From NCBI RefSeq assembly GCF_029320955.1, contig NZ_CP119757.1:4712001-4776000 (forward strand): a stretch of DNA of 64,000 nucleotides, in the 5' to 3' direction. This DNA is from Flavobacterium sp. YJ01. GTDB taxonomy: Bacteria > Bacteroidota > Bacteroidia > Flavobacteriales > Flavobacteriaceae. The stretch's first letter is position 1, and the number at the start of each line of letters is the position of its first letter. The notes under the pieces are model-generated. The model ran no database searches and was not told the DNA's origin. It saw nothing but the letters and a program-made list of their open reading frames with translations. The position numbers were made by a program, and so were the translations under genes. Below are positions 34,814-44,600 of this stretch, piece by piece.

Positions 34814-36298
34814 TTAATTTTTAATAATCTTAATTGATTTTTTATTATTGCCATAAACAGCATTTACGATATAAACTCCTTTTGCCAATTTTTCTCCAAT
34901 TTTGATATCTTCATTTGTAGAGAAATCAGAAGATGAAAAACAAACATCACCTTTCATATCGATAATTTTGATTGTTAAAGGTTCGGTTATACTCGATTTG
35001 ATATGCAAAGTCGATTGATTTTTTACCGGATTTGGATAGATTGTAAAGCTGTCTTTTTCTAAAACATCATCTTTCACGCCAAGATTAGCTAAAGCGACAT
35101 CAATATAATTAAAATTGAAATCGTTCGATTTGAATTTGATTTTCAAATAAACTTCACCTTTAGGAAGCGTAACTGCGCTAACAACTTTATCAGCGTACGT
35201 TTGCCAATCTCCTGTTGCAGGAAAAGTTTCATCTGTTTTTACCACAACATCATTTACAAGAACATCAAATTTTCCATCAAGAACTGGAGAAGCAACTCTA
35301 AAAGTTAAGTTATAAGTTCCTGCATCGACCACATTTAGCATAAATTCGTTCCAATCTCCTTCGTTAATATAACAAACATTTTGGCCAGTATTAGAGTCTG
35401 TAGTGGCTTGTAAGCCAGTTCCTTTTCTTCTATAATGTTTATTGGCTACAACACGCCCTGGAACAGTCATTTTTTTTGTAGTGTAAGGAACGTTAATATA
35501 TTCGGTTCCAATTGGTCTTAAAACTCCGCTTGTAGCACTTAGTAATTGTCCTTCTAACATATCTGTCCAAGTCGGATTTACTCTTCCAGAAAACCAAGAA
35601 TAACGAAAAATATCAGGATCGTTTTCAAAATTGGTTAGAATATCTTTCATAAAAGCTGTTTTGTCCGCAGCACTTTGAATAACTCTATTTGCAAATTCCG
35701 TGATCCAAAGTGGTTTATTAAATTTTTTCAGAAGACTGGTAACGCCAATAACAGAACCTGCTGTAGCATCATAAGTATGAAAAGCAATATAATCGACTTT
35801 GCAATTTGGGCATAACTGAAAAAACTGTGTATGCCAAACTATTGGATCCGAAATTCCACCATAATTGCTTGGCCCATTATACGCAGGTGATGCACTGATA
35901 ATTTCCAGATTTTTGGTGGCAGCAATTTTTTCGATATTAGCCCAAGCATTCACAGCTTCTTGCGGTGTTAATCTTGCGCCATCGTTAAAATTTGGTTCAT
36001 TAAAAGCCAGTAAATATTTTGCGCCAGGTTTTATTTTATTGATGAATGTTTGAACCTCTGCATCGTTGATTTTTCCCCATGCCATAGGAACAAATTCAAC
36101 TCCGAGAGATGCATAATCTGCATTTAAAGGAGCTTCTGGTTCCGGCGACCAATTGTACCACCAAGAAAGGCCAGGTTTTAAGGCTAAAATATCTGCTTTA
36201 GAATGCGCCCCGTAAGCAATACCTCGTTTTGGACTTTGAGCGGAAATCGCAGAAAACAGAAATAAGAGCAAAACTGTAAAAAGTAATTTTTTGATCAT
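34814..36298 (-). CDS. Secreted GH128-type beta-1,3-glucanase with CBM6-like module and T9SS signal
   Basis: A 494-residue exported enzyme. Signal peptide to about residue 21. The catalytic (beta/alpha)8 domain (about 24-255) resembles GH128/Asl1-like proteins: WWYNWSPEP, LLAFNEPNF with Glu101 as likely acid/base, YIAFHTYD, and PLWITEFAN with Glu201 as likely nucleophile. A beta-sandwich module (about 270-415) with GQNVCYINEGDWNEF resembles CBM6. The last 75 residues (FTIYPNPVKN to KSIKIIKN) are a type A C-terminal domain for type IX secretion. It would attack fungal or algal beta-1,3-glucan. Single gene with a strong palindrome upstream. Confidence 0.85.
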   Translation of the reverse strand: MIKKLLFTVLLLFLFSAISAQSPKRGIAYGAHSKADILALKPGLSWWYNWSPEPEAPLNADYASLGVEFVPMAWGKINDAEVQTFINKIKPGAKYLLAFNEPNFNDGARLTPQEAVNAWANIEKIAATKNLEIISASPAYNGPSNYGGISDPIVWHTQFFQLCPNCKVDYIAFHTYDATAGSVIGVTSLLKKFNKPLWITEFANRVIQSAADKTAFMKDILTNFENDPDIFRYSWFSGRVNPTWTDMLEGQLLSATSGVLRPIGTEYINVPYTTKKMTVPGRVVANKHYRRKGTGLQATTDSNTGQNVCYINEGDWNEFMLNVVDAGTYNLTFRVASPVLDGKFDVLVNDVVVKTDETFPATGDWQTYADKVVSAVTLPKGEVYLKIKFKSNDFNFNYIDVALANLGVKDDVLEKDSFTIYPNPVKNQSTLHIKSSITEPLTIKIIDMKGDVCFSSSDFSTNEDIKIGEKLAKGVYIVNAVYGNNKKSIKIIKN

Positions 36299-36341
36299 GG
36301 TTAATGATTTTTTTGGTTTTTTTTAGATAATTAGAGAACAT

Positions 36342-36376
36342 CAAATTTAAATTGTTTCCTATTTTAATCCATTCAA
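36342..36376 (-). promoter_or_regulatory. Candidate promoter of the GH128 gene
   Basis: On the minus strand TTG, 24 nt spacer, then TAAATTTG (exact TAnnTTTG match), leaving a 43-nt A/T-rich leader. Confidence 0.5.
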
Positions 36377-36414
36377 AAAAATCATTACAAAAACACATCA
36401 AATCGGGTATGCAA

Positions 36415-36436
36415 GGCGTAAATTGACGAATTACGC
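36415..36436. promoter_or_regulatory. Perfect 9-bp inverted repeat, candidate activator site
   Basis: GGCGTAATT-GACG-AATTACGCC is exactly self-complementary with a four-base centre. It lies about 40 bases upstream of the -33 element of the GH128 gene, a position suited to a transcription activator, and just after the terminator of the upstream gene. Confidence 0.5.
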
Positions 36437-36444
36437 CACATTCA

Positions 36445-36486
36445 AAAAAAAATCCGAAAAACAATTTTATGTTTTTCGGATTTTTT
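36445..36486. terminator. Terminator of the acyltransferase gene
   Basis: AAAAAATCCGAAAAA pairs with TTTTTCGGATTTTTT around a ten-base loop; T-rich on the minus-strand downstream side. Confidence 0.85.
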
Positions 36487-36503
36487 AGATTGTTATTTTG
36501 AAA

Positions 36504-37376
36504 TTATTTTACACGATGTTTCCATCTTTTGTGCGTCCATAAATAAAATTCTGGAACTTCAAGAATCTGTTTTTCTACTTCTTTTAAATACATTTCGGTA
36601 ATTTCAAAATCTGCAAATTCTTTCGGATTATCTGCAAGCGAAACAAACGTTGCCTCGTAAAATCCTCTTTTTATCTTTTTAACTTTTACCATAATAACGG
36701 CTAAGTCGTATTTTTTTGCCAGCATTTCTGCTCCTGTGTGTACAGGAACTTCAACTCCCATAAATTTCATCGAATGAAAAATTCTATCCAATTTAGGAGA
36801 TTGATCGCTTGCTAAACCATACATTGCTAAAACTCCATTACGCTGGTTTTGAGCCATTGTCGGAATTGCTTTTCTGGTTTCTATCATTTCTGTATTGTAT
36901 TTTGAACGGATTTTTCGAACCAATTTATCAAAATAAATATTGGCTAGTTTTTTATAAACAGCAACTCCTTGAAACCCAATTTTTGGATTAATAGTTAAAA
37001 GCCATTCATAACTAGCATAATGCGAAGCTACAAGAATTACACTTTTTCCTTTTTTCGCATAATCTAGAACCAGATCAATATTGGTAACATGAAATCGTCT
37101 TTCCATTTCTGCTGGAGACATACTCATGGTTTTTATCATTTCTAAAAACATATCGCACATATGGCTGTAGAATTTCTTTTCTACGTCTTTTCTTTCAGCA
37201 TCGTTTAAATGAGGTAAAGCAAGTGCTAAATTTTCGCGAACTACTTTTTTTCTATACCCAATAACTCTGTAAATTAAAAAACAGACAAAATCTGAGAATA
37301 AGTAGAATAAAGGAAAAGGTAATATGGAAATAAGCCAAAGTAAAGGATAGGCTAAAATATAAACGAGAAATTGCAT
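36504..37376 (-). CDS. Lipid A biosynthesis acyltransferase (LpxL/HtrB family)
   Basis: A 290-residue inner-membrane enzyme with an N-terminal helix (LVYILAYPLLWLISILPFPL). It adds secondary acyl chains to lipid A. The HX4E catalytic motif is HYASYE at about 118-123, followed by the family segments VAVYKKLANIYFDKLV, RKAIPTMAQNQRNGVLAMYG (the SDQSPK block follows) and PVHTGAEMLAKKYD. It ends LWTHKRWKHRVK, the usual C-terminus. Bacteroidota commonly have a single such gene. Monocistronic with clear promoter and terminator. Confidence 0.9.
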   Translation of the reverse strand: MQFLVYILAYPLLWLISILPFPLFYLFSDFVCFLIYRVIGYRKKVVRENLALALPHLNDAERKDVEKKFYSHMCDMFLEMIKTMSMSPAEMERRFHVTNIDLVLDYAKKGKSVILVASHYASYEWLLTINPKIGFQGVAVYKKLANIYFDKLVRKIRSKYNTEMIETRKAIPTMAQNQRNGVLAMYGLASDQSPKLDRIFHSMKFMGVEVPVHTGAEMLAKKYDLAVIMVKVKKIKRGFYEATFVSLADNPKEFADFEITEMYLKEVEKQILEVPEFYLWTHKRWKHRVK

Positions 37377-37390
37377 GCAGCTTTTTTTTA

Positions 37391-37398
37391 CAAAGATA
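37391..37398 (-). promoter_or_regulatory. Candidate -7 box of the acyltransferase gene
   Basis: TATCTTTG on the minus strand fits TAnnTTTG, 14 nt before the ATG; no clear TTG is seen upstream. Confidence 0.45.
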
Positions 37399-37488
37399 AA
37401 TGAAAAATGATTAACGTTTGATAATTTGCTTTCGTACTAACTTTTCTTTAAGAATGATTATATTTACAATTCACAATAAATACTATTT

Positions 37489-38127
37489 ATGAATATCATT
37501 TTAGCAGGAATCATAGTTACCAACGCTGTTATTAGTTACAAAGGTTTTAACGATCTTTCTTTTTTTAGAAAGTACGAATTTCACGTAGGAAGTATTCGTT
37601 CTGGAGAGCAGATCAGGATGCTTTCTTCGGGTTTTTTGCATGTAGATATGATGCATTTGATATTTAATATGCTAACACTTTATTTCTTTGCTCCAGTAGT
37701 TTTATCCTGGCTAGGAACATTTTCTTTTGTTTTAATTTATTTTGGAAGTTTGATATTTGGAAATCTTCTCACCATGATGTTTCATAAAAACGATTATAGT
37801 TATCGTGCTGTTGGAGCATCTGGCGCAGTTACGGGAGTTTTGTATTCGGCGATATTATTGCAGCCTAATATGATGCTTGGCGTATTTTTTGTCATTCCGA
37901 TGCCAGCTTATATTTTTGGAATTGTGTATTTATTATACTCGATTTATGGAATGCGTGCCAAAAATGATAATATTGGACACACAGCGCATTTTGGAGGTGC
38001 TATAGGCGGCTATTTAATTACTTTAATAAAAGAACCTTCGTTATTTACAGATAATACTTTAATGGTTATTTTGCTGGCTATTCCGATAATTATACTTTTT
38101 GGAATGGCAAAAATGGGAAAAATATAA
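37489..38127 (+). CDS. Rhomboid-family intramembrane serine protease
   Basis: A 212-residue protein with six membrane helices. The catalytic dyad is visible: GASGAVTG with Ser111 in helix 4, and GHTAHFGGAIGG with His167 in helix 6. HVDMMHLIFNMLTLYFF is the conserved helix 2 block. It cleaves membrane-spanning substrates inside the bilayer; substrates are unknown. A minimal six-helix type without extra domains. The start at 37489 is the first ATG. The SIMPL gene follows after 51 bases and may be cotranscribed. Confidence 0.92.
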   Translation: MNIILAGIIVTNAVISYKGFNDLSFFRKYEFHVGSIRSGEQIRMLSSGFLHVDMMHLIFNMLTLYFFAPVVLSWLGTFSFVLIYFGSLIFGNLLTMMFHKNDYSYRAVGASGAVTGVLYSAILLQPNMMLGVFFVIPMPAYIFGIVYLLYSIYGMRAKNDNIGHTAHFGGAIGGYLITLIKEPSLFTDNTLMVILLAIPIIILFGMAKMGKI

Positions 38128-38178
38128 TGCTGGCATAACTTTTGAAAAGCCTTTATTAAATATTAAAATATAACAAAA

Positions 38179-38868
38179 ATGAAAAAACTAGTATTATTTT
38201 TAACAATCATGTTTATGACTATGTCTTACGGCCAAGAAACCAAACAAATACCTCTAATCAATGTAAATGGGGAAGGAAAAGTAAAAGTAGCACCTGATCA
38301 AGTTTGTATTTCAGCTACGGTTGAAACAAAAGGGAATAATGCTAAAGACGTTAAAAAACAAAACGACGAGAAGATGGATGCTGTTCTAAAATTCATCAAA
38401 AAAATGAATATTCCGACAGCAGATTTCAGAACAAAACAAGTTGCTTTAAATCCGCAGTATGATTATGAGAAAAAGAAAACTTCTTATAATGCGACTCAAA
38501 CTGTAGAAATCGTAGTAAAAGATTTGTCGAAATACGATGAATTAATGGAAGGTTTGGTTCAGCAAGGAATTAATCGTATTGATCGAGTTTCTTTTGAATC
38601 TTCTAAATTAGCGCAATACGAATCTGAAGCTAGAAAATTAGCGATGAAAGATGCTAAAGTAAAAGCTGAAGAATATGTTTCTGTTTTAGGACAAAAAGTT
38701 GGTAAAGCTTTTACAATTTCTGATAATTCTCAAGTGTATCGTCCACAGCCAATGTATGCTGCAATGAAATCTATGGCAATGGATAATGCTGGAGCATCGA
38801 ATGAAACTTTAGCAATTGGCGAAATTGAAATTACGGCAAATGTTAGCGTAAGTTTTGTGCTAGACTAA
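38179..38868 (+). CDS. SIMPL-domain (DUF541) periplasmic protein
   Basis: A 229-residue exported protein with signal peptide MKKLVLFLTIMFMTMSYGQ. The SIMPL domain spans nearly the rest: INVNGEGKVKVAPDQVCISA at the start, YNATQTVEIVVKDLSKYDEL in the middle, and AIGEIEITANVSVSFVLD at the end. E. coli YggE (oxidative stress) and BP26 of Brucella are relatives; the family forms oligomeric rings, and its biochemical role is unclear. Follows the rhomboid gene on the same strand and is closed by a terminator. Confidence 0.87.
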   Translation: MKKLVLFLTIMFMTMSYGQETKQIPLINVNGEGKVKVAPDQVCISATVETKGNNAKDVKKQNDEKMDAVLKFIKKMNIPTADFRTKQVALNPQYDYEKKKTSYNATQTVEIVVKDLSKYDELMEGLVQQGINRIDRVSFESSKLAQYESEARKLAMKDAKVKAEEYVSVLGQKVGKAFTISDNSQVYRPQPMYAAMKSMAMDNAGASNETLAIGEIEITANVSVSFVLD

Positions 38869-38890
38869 AAGTTTAAAAAATCCAATAGTA

Positions 38891-38930
38891 AAAATCCAAA
38901 TTCCAAATTTCTTGGGATTTGGATTTTTTT
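38891..38930 (+). terminator. Terminator of the SIMPL gene
   Basis: AAAATCCAAATTCC pairs with GGGATTTGGATTTT (one mismatch) around a nine-base loop, followed by T7. Confidence 0.85.
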
Positions 38931-38951
38931 ATTTTTCAAGATGTATTTTTG
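38919..38951 (+). promoter_or_regulatory. Promoter of the Crp/Fnr gene
   Basis: TTG (inside the terminator stem), 22 nt spacer, then TATTTTTG, an exact fit to TAnnTTTG, 20 nt before the chosen ATG. The promoter shares bases with the upstream terminator. Confidence 0.6.
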
Positions 38952-38971
38952 TTATTGATTTTAAATTTTTT

Positions 38972-39541
38972 ATGGATAATTCAGAGCAATTTTTAAGAAA
39001 ACATATCGAAAAAGTAGTTTCTTTAACTGATGAGGAAGCTACTTTTATTATATCTCATTTTGCATTAAAAACCTTTAAAAAAGGGCAGTTTATTATTGAA
39101 ACTGGAAATGATGTTAAAGACGTTTATTTTGTGCTTTCTGGGCTTGTAAAATTAGTTTATGAAGATCAGGATGCAAAAAAACATATTGTTTCTTTTGCGA
39201 TGGAAGATTGGTGGGAAACTGATTTTCAGGCTTTTTATACTCAAAGTAAAGCATTGTTGTCATTAGAATGTATTGAAGATACAGTTGTTTACAGCCTTTC
39301 TTCAGAAAATTTCGAAAAGCTTTGCAATGATTTACAGAAAATGGAACGTTTTTTTCTTCAAAAATCAATCGCTGGACATATTGGTTCGCAAACACGAATT
39401 TTGTCATTTCTAACTTCAAATGCGCGTGAACGATATGAACAGTTGCTTCTAAAAAATCCATCTTTATTACAACGCGTTCCTAAAAGTTATTTAGCTTCTT
39501 ATTTAGGCGTTTCTCGAGAAACTCTAAGCCGTCTTTTTTAA
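38972..39541 (+). CDS. Crp/Fnr-family transcriptional regulator
   Basis: A 189-residue regulator. The start MDNSEQFLRKHIEK is preferred because the upstream 20 codons in frame overlap the promoter boxes and terminator. The cyclic-nucleotide-binding-like beta roll (about 20-125) includes FALKTFKKGQFIIETGN and DVYFVLSGLVKLVYED; the arginine/serine cAMP-contact pattern is not obvious. The C-terminal helix-turn-helix is VPKSYLASYLGVSRETLSRLF, ending very close to the recognition helix. No Fnr-type cysteine cluster is present. A TGTGA-N6-TCAC site lies 4 bases after its stop, in front of the ridA gene. Confidence 0.88.
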   Translation: MDNSEQFLRKHIEKVVSLTDEEATFIISHFALKTFKKGQFIIETGNDVKDVYFVLSGLVKLVYEDQDAKKHIVSFAMEDWWETDFQAFYTQSKALLSLECIEDTVVYSLSSENFEKLCNDLQKMERFFLQKSIAGHIGSQTRILSFLTSNARERYEQLLLKNPSLLQRVPKSYLASYLGVSRETLSRLF

Positions 39542-39544
39542 AGT

Positions 39545-39560
39545 TGTGATATTTGTCACG
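39545..39560 (+). promoter_or_regulatory. CRP-like operator before ridA
   Basis: TGTGA-TATTTG-TCACG matches the CRP half-site pattern TGTGA-N6-TCACA at nine of ten fixed positions. It lies directly between the Crp/Fnr gene and the RidA gene, 55 bases before the latter's start, so the neighbouring regulator probably binds it. Confidence 0.5.
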
Positions 39561-39614
39561 CCATCAAAATCTGGAGTATTCTGATTTTTGCATCAATGTA
39601 ATTTTAAAATATAA

Positions 39615-40007
39615 ATGATGGAAAAAAAGGTAATAAATCCATGGAAATGGCAAGATGCAAGAAATTATGTTCAAGCTGTCGATGTGCGTAATGCAACTGG
39701 AACTTTATACATTTCTGGACAAACGGCTATTGATGATGATGGTATTTCGAGTACAGCTGATATGAGAACTCATTTGTTGAAAACATTAGAAAATCTGGAA
39801 AAAGTAATTTACGATTCTAATTATGAATTGAAAAATATTGTCCGATTGAACATTTATACTACAGATTCGGATTCATTGTTTGAAAACTTTGATGTTTTTC
39901 AAAATTGGATTCAAAAGAATGAAATTAAACAATCGAGTACTGTTCTGGAAGTAAAAAGTCTTTTTGAAACCTTAACAATAGAGTTGGAGGCAACTGTAGT
40001 GAAATAA
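39615..40007 (+). CDS. RidA/YjgF-family protein
   Basis: A 130-residue protein of the RidA superfamily: GTLYISGQTAIDDDGISSTA near the N-terminus, MRTHLLKTLENLEKVI, then IVRLNIYTTDSDSLFENF and LTIELEATVVK at the end. RidA enzymes hydrolyse reactive enamine/imine intermediates made by PLP enzymes. The arginine that contacts the substrate carboxylate in RidA proper (near the C-terminus) is not seen in the usual RAxV context, so this may be one of the Rid2-Rid7 type groups with a different role. Start may be either of two adjacent ATG codons. Confidence 0.82.
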   Translation: MMEKKVINPWKWQDARNYVQAVDVRNATGTLYISGQTAIDDDGISSTADMRTHLLKTLENLEKVIYDSNYELKNIVRLNIYTTDSDSLFENFDVFQNWIQKNEIKQSSTVLEVKSLFETLTIELEATVVK

Positions 40008-40024
40008 AAAAAACTCAAAATTTT

Positions 40025-40066
40025 AAATTCCAAATCCCAACTTAGGATTTGGAATTTACTTTTTTA
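40025..40066. terminator. Bidirectional terminator between ridA and the kinase gene
   Basis: AAATTCCAAATCC and GGATTTGGAATTT are exact complements (13 bp) around a seven-base loop, with T-rich sequence on both outward strands. Confidence 0.88.
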
Positions 40067-41434
40067 GATTTTTTGCAATGGCAAAGTAAATTTAAAAGTA
40101 CTTCCTTCTCCAGCTTCACTTTCTACCCAAATTTTACCGTTATGTATTTTGATGAATTCGCTGCAAAGCAATAATCCTAATCCGCTTCCGGTTTCGTTTT
40201 CAGTTCCTTTTTGCGTTACTTTTTCATTAATTCTAAATAGATTTTCTTTTATAGAATCTGGAACTCCAATTCCGTTATCTGTAATAGAAATTTTTGCTTG
40301 ATGCTCATTTTGAGAAAGTTTGATTTTAATTTCGCCATTTTTCTCAGTAAACTTAATTGCATTACTTAGTAAATTTCGCAAAATAGTTCCCACCATATTT
40401 TTATCGACTTCAGCTTCAATTAAATCTGTTGATTCGAAAACAAGATTTATATTTTTGTTTAAGGCCGCATTTTTGTTTAGTTCGATATTTTCTTTTATCA
40501 AGGTATTTAAAGAAACATTTTTTGGACAAAAAGTAATCATTCCCGTTTGTACGCGCGACCATTCTAACAGATTTTCCAAAAGTTTATAAATATTTTTATT
40601 GGATTCGTGCTGCATTTCTGAAATTTCTCTGATTTCTTCACGGCTGTAATCTTCAATATTTTCTAGAAAAAGTTCAGACAGCGAAACAGATGATCCTAAT
40701 GGACCTCTTAAATCATGAGAAATAATGGAGAAAAACTGATTTTTATCGTCTAGAAGTTTCTGAATCTTATGATCTTGTTTTTCTTTCACTAACAACAAAA
40801 AACCAACAATTCCGATAAGAGACAGCAGAAATAAACAAATACTATATAAACTGTCTAAAGTTCCGTAAGAAATGACTTTGTCCTCAGGATAGTAATATCT
40901 GTAGATAGTTCTTATTAGAATTAAAACTTCAAATCCGCCATAGCAAAGAACATAAAATGTCTTAAAAAAGCTTTTTTTCTTTTCTGTAAAATAAAGTATG
41001 GTGGGCATTAAGTAAATAGCAAAAACTCCTATACCTGCAATTACAACACGCGTATTCATCGTAGCTTCTAGAAAAGTACCGATATTAAAAACGATAATGG
41101 TAAGAGTGGTAATTGCTATTTGAAGCCTGAAATAACGCTTTGCTTTTGTTTTGATCAGTGCTAACATGGCAATTGATTCAAAACAGCAAGCTGCAAGAAT
41201 CATCGAGTTGGCAATGTTGATAGAAGTAAAATCGTCGATTATATTTCGCAAAAGCGCTAAAATCCAAGCTATAGTAAGTATTAATTTGCCTAGACCGAAT
41301 AGTTTTAATATTTTTTTATTATCGCTTGTAGCGTAAGAAAACGAGTAACTAAAAATTAAAATACAAGTAAAAAAATTTCCCCAAAAATAAAGTAGAAAAA
41401 TGGTTTTGGGGTCTACAGGAAAAAGTTGGAACAT
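40064..41434 (-). CDS. Orphan sensor histidine kinase with multi-helix membrane domain
   Basis: A 456-residue kinase. The N-terminal 215 residues form about seven hydrophobic helices with short loops, so the sensor lies in the membrane. The cytoplasmic core is complete: H box FFSIISHDLRGPLGSSVS, N box NLLSNAIKFTEK, ITDNGIGVPDS and GSGLGLLLCSEFI. No response-regulator gene is adjacent. Such 7TM orphan kinases are frequent in Bacteroidota; the signal is unknown. It converges on ridA and is divergent from the degenerate HTCS gene, 258 bases away. Confidence 0.88.
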   Translation of the reverse strand: MFQLFPVDPKTIFLLYFWGNFFTCILIFSYSFSYATSDNKKILKLFGLGKLILTIAWILALLRNIIDDFTSINIANSMILAACCFESIAMLALIKTKAKRYFRLQIAITTLTIIVFNIGTFLEATMNTRVVIAGIGVFAIYLMPTILYFTEKKKSFFKTFYVLCYGGFEVLILIRTIYRYYYPEDKVISYGTLDSLYSICLFLLSLIGIVGFLLLVKEKQDHKIQKLLDDKNQFFSIISHDLRGPLGSSVSLSELFLENIEDYSREEIREISEMQHESNKNIYKLLENLLEWSRVQTGMITFCPKNVSLNTLIKENIELNKNAALNKNINLVFESTDLIEAEVDKNMVGTILRNLLSNAIKFTEKNGEIKIKLSQNEHQAKISITDNGIGVPDSIKENLFRINEKVTQKGTENETGSGLGLLLCSEFIKIHNGKIWVESEAGEGSTFKFTLPLQKI

Positions 41435-41465
41435 TATTGGCTTTTGCTTTTTTTAATCAAGTTCG

Positions 41466-41473
41466 CAAATATA
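41466..41473 (-). promoter_or_regulatory. Candidate -7 box of the orphan kinase gene
   Basis: TATATTTG on the minus strand fits TAnnTTTG exactly, 31 nt before the ATG. Confidence 0.5.
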
Positions 41474-41692
41474 CGAAATAACCCAATAAATGAGAGTATT
41501 ACACGTATTAAGATAAGATTATGATGTGTTTTGTTTTGTTTAATAAATTTTAAAATTTCAAAAAATTGTTAGTTTTTTGTTGAAATAGCTTTCTGAGTCA
41601 CTGAGATTGCTTTTGAATCACTTTTTAACTTAACATACAATTTATGTTTAAGTTACCTTGCGATTGTATACTTGCGAGTTAAATTACACGCA

Positions 41693-44600
41693 ATGGCTAG
41701 GGCACTACAATTATTTTTTCTTTTTACACTGTATTCATTTGGACAACAAATAAAATTCGAAAATTTTACTACCAATCAAGGATTATCCAATAATTCTGTA
41801 GTCGATATAGAAAGTGACAAAGACGGCGGTTTATGGATTGCAACTTGGGACGGACTGAATTATTTTGACGGTTATAATTTTAAGATTTTTAAAAATAATC
41901 TCAATCGTCCTAAAACCATTTCCAGCAATTATATTACAAAATTGAAAAAAGACAAATCTGGAAAAATCTGGATTATGACAAAAGAAGGTAATATAAACTG
42001 TTACGTTGGTAATGAAGAATTTGAAGAGTTTAAGTTTAAAACAACTCCGAAAAATATATACTTATCTCAAAAGGGAAATATTGTAGTCGAAACAGAAAAA
42101 GATTATTATGAATACAGGAACAAATCTTTTGTAGAAACAAGTGCAAATAATGTTAGAAAATCAGATTTCACTAATTTAAAAAATAGCTTGCTTCGAAAAA
42201 ATCCGCAGCTCAAAATCAACGATGTTTTAAAAGATAAATCTGGTAATATCTGGTTTGCGACTCGTGAAAACGGATTGTACATTATTACAAATGAAAATAA
42301 AATTGAACATCTGACAGCCGATTTGTATGCGCCGTATTCTTTTAAAAATAATGAAATAGAAGCACTTCATCTTGACGATTTCGGAAATGTTTGGTTAGGG
42401 CAAAAAGACGGCGGTTTGAGTATGGCATTTGCAGGTTCTGAAAAAATAAATGCAATAGTGCCGCATCCTTTAAAAGAACCGAATCTTCCAGATGAAACAA
42501 TTAGAGCCATTACAAAAGATAAAAACGGAAAAATCTGGCTAGGATATTACACAAGAGGACTTTACAGCTACAACAATAAAAGTCAAAAATTTGAGAAATT
42601 TAAAATAGACAAAGCCATTTCACATTCTGATTGGGAACGCGTGAGAAGTTTATTTACTTCTAGCGACGGAAATATTTGGGCAGGAACTTACAAAGGTATT
42701 TTAAGAATTTCTGGTAATAGTTACACTAGTTATGAAACAGCAAACAGCGAAGGTGTTTCTATAAACAGATGTTATTCTATAATTGAGGACCAAAATAAGC
42801 AATTATGGCTAGGATGCTGGGGCGGTCTGGCTAAGTTTAATTTGGAAACTGGAAAATTTGAAAAATTCAGAGGTCAAGAATTATTGAGTAAATATCATAT
42901 TAGAAACGTCAAAAAAGACAATCAAAATCTAATACTTTCGACCGAAAATAGTGGTGTAATTATTTTCAATTTGCAGACAACTACTCTAAAAAGAATTAGT
43001 ACTAAAGATGGAATTTTGGGCAACAGCATTTATTCTGTTTTTGTTGATAATGAATCAGATAATTATTGGATTGCTTCTCTGGGTGGCGTAACTGTTTTTA
43101 ATAAAAAAAACGGTATTGTTAAAAATATTACGGAAGCAGAAGGATTGCCAAGTCATATGGTTTACGGATTGATTGATACAGGAAATAAAGTTTGGATTAG
43201 CACCACAAAAGGAATCGCTTCTATTGATAAAAAACATTATACGGTCACGTCTTATAATCCGGATTACGGTTGGCAGGCGCCAGAATTTTCAGAAGGTGCT
43301 TATTATCACGATTCTAGAGGAAATTTGTTTTTTGGAGGTGTTGAAGGTTTAAATTATTTTAATCCAGCAACGATCCATAATATTAGTCCGAAAGCAAAAA
43401 TAAAACTGAAAATTGATGGCGTTGATAATGCTCAAGCATCGATTGAAAAAAGCTTCAGTGGCAATAAATTACAAATTGAAGTAATTCCGATTCTTTTTCC
43501 TCGAAATAACAAAGCAGCTATTTATTACAAATTAGAAGGAAGAGATGAAAAATGGATTCTTTTGCCTGCCAATAATAAAATAGAATATTCGAATTTATCT
43601 TCTGGCGAGTATAATTTTTTTATTAAACAAGGAAAAGACAGGAAACCTGAACCTGTTTTTTTCTCTCTTCAAATTGGAAAAGCATTTTACGAATCGATTT
43701 TGTTTTACATATTTCTATCAGGTTTTATTCTTCTTATGTGTGTCGTTGTGGTTTACGTTAAAAATAAAGCATCTCTGGCACAGCAAAAATATCTTGAAGA
43801 ATTGGTTGCGGCAAGAACAGCTGTAATTGAAAATCAGAAAAAAGAAATGGAAGCGGTTAATGAAGAATTGGATGAAAAGAACAAGAAAATTCTAGAACAA
43901 AAAGAAAAACTGCTGATTCTTCATAGTAATTTGAAAAAAGAAAATTTTGAAATTGAAAAGTTTAAAACTTTCATGCTTTCGGAGTTTCAAGAACCCATTT
44001 CTAAAATCATTAAAATTTCTAGTTCCTTCAAAAAAGATACAGAAACACATCGAGATTTAATTGTGCAATCTGGAAAATTGGTTAAGCTTATTTCAGAATG
44101 GAATTATCTCGAACATGTAAAAGATCTTGGACCTGTAAAGAAATCAGCAACAAGTCTGTTTCCTGTTTTTAGAAATAATGTCGAAAAATTGAAGAAAGAG
44201 TTGCAGCAGAATGAGGTAAATTTTAATTGTGAAATTGATCATTCAGATTGCTTTGCGTCTGTAGATATTTTGCGTTTAAAATTGGCAATGCAGTACTTTT
44301 TTAATGATTTAAGCAAATATTCCGATAAGGACAGTACAGTAAACATTTCGATAACTTACCAATCTGATTGCATCGAAATTAAAGCTATTTCAGATAGTGT
44401 TATCTTAAGAGATAATTGGTATAATATCTCACATTATAGTCCTTATTATAAAGCATTGCAAGTTTTGCTGCAAGATTTAGAAGGAGAATTAATTCCGTTT
44501 TCTGAAGAAGATTTCCAGATTACGTTGCGTATTCCGATCGAAGTTGTTAATCCTGATATGCATTATAAGGAAACTATTTCATGGAAAAATTTTAATTATC

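Noticed and set aside
38912..38971. N-terminal extension of the Crp/Fnr regulator
   Set aside because: The bases overlap a terminator and the -33/-7 boxes, so they are very unlikely to be translated.
40064..41434. Pairing of the orphan kinase with the degenerate HTCS as one signalling route
   Set aside because: The receiver of the HTCS has no phosphoacceptor, so phosphotransfer from the kinase is not possible by known chemistry.
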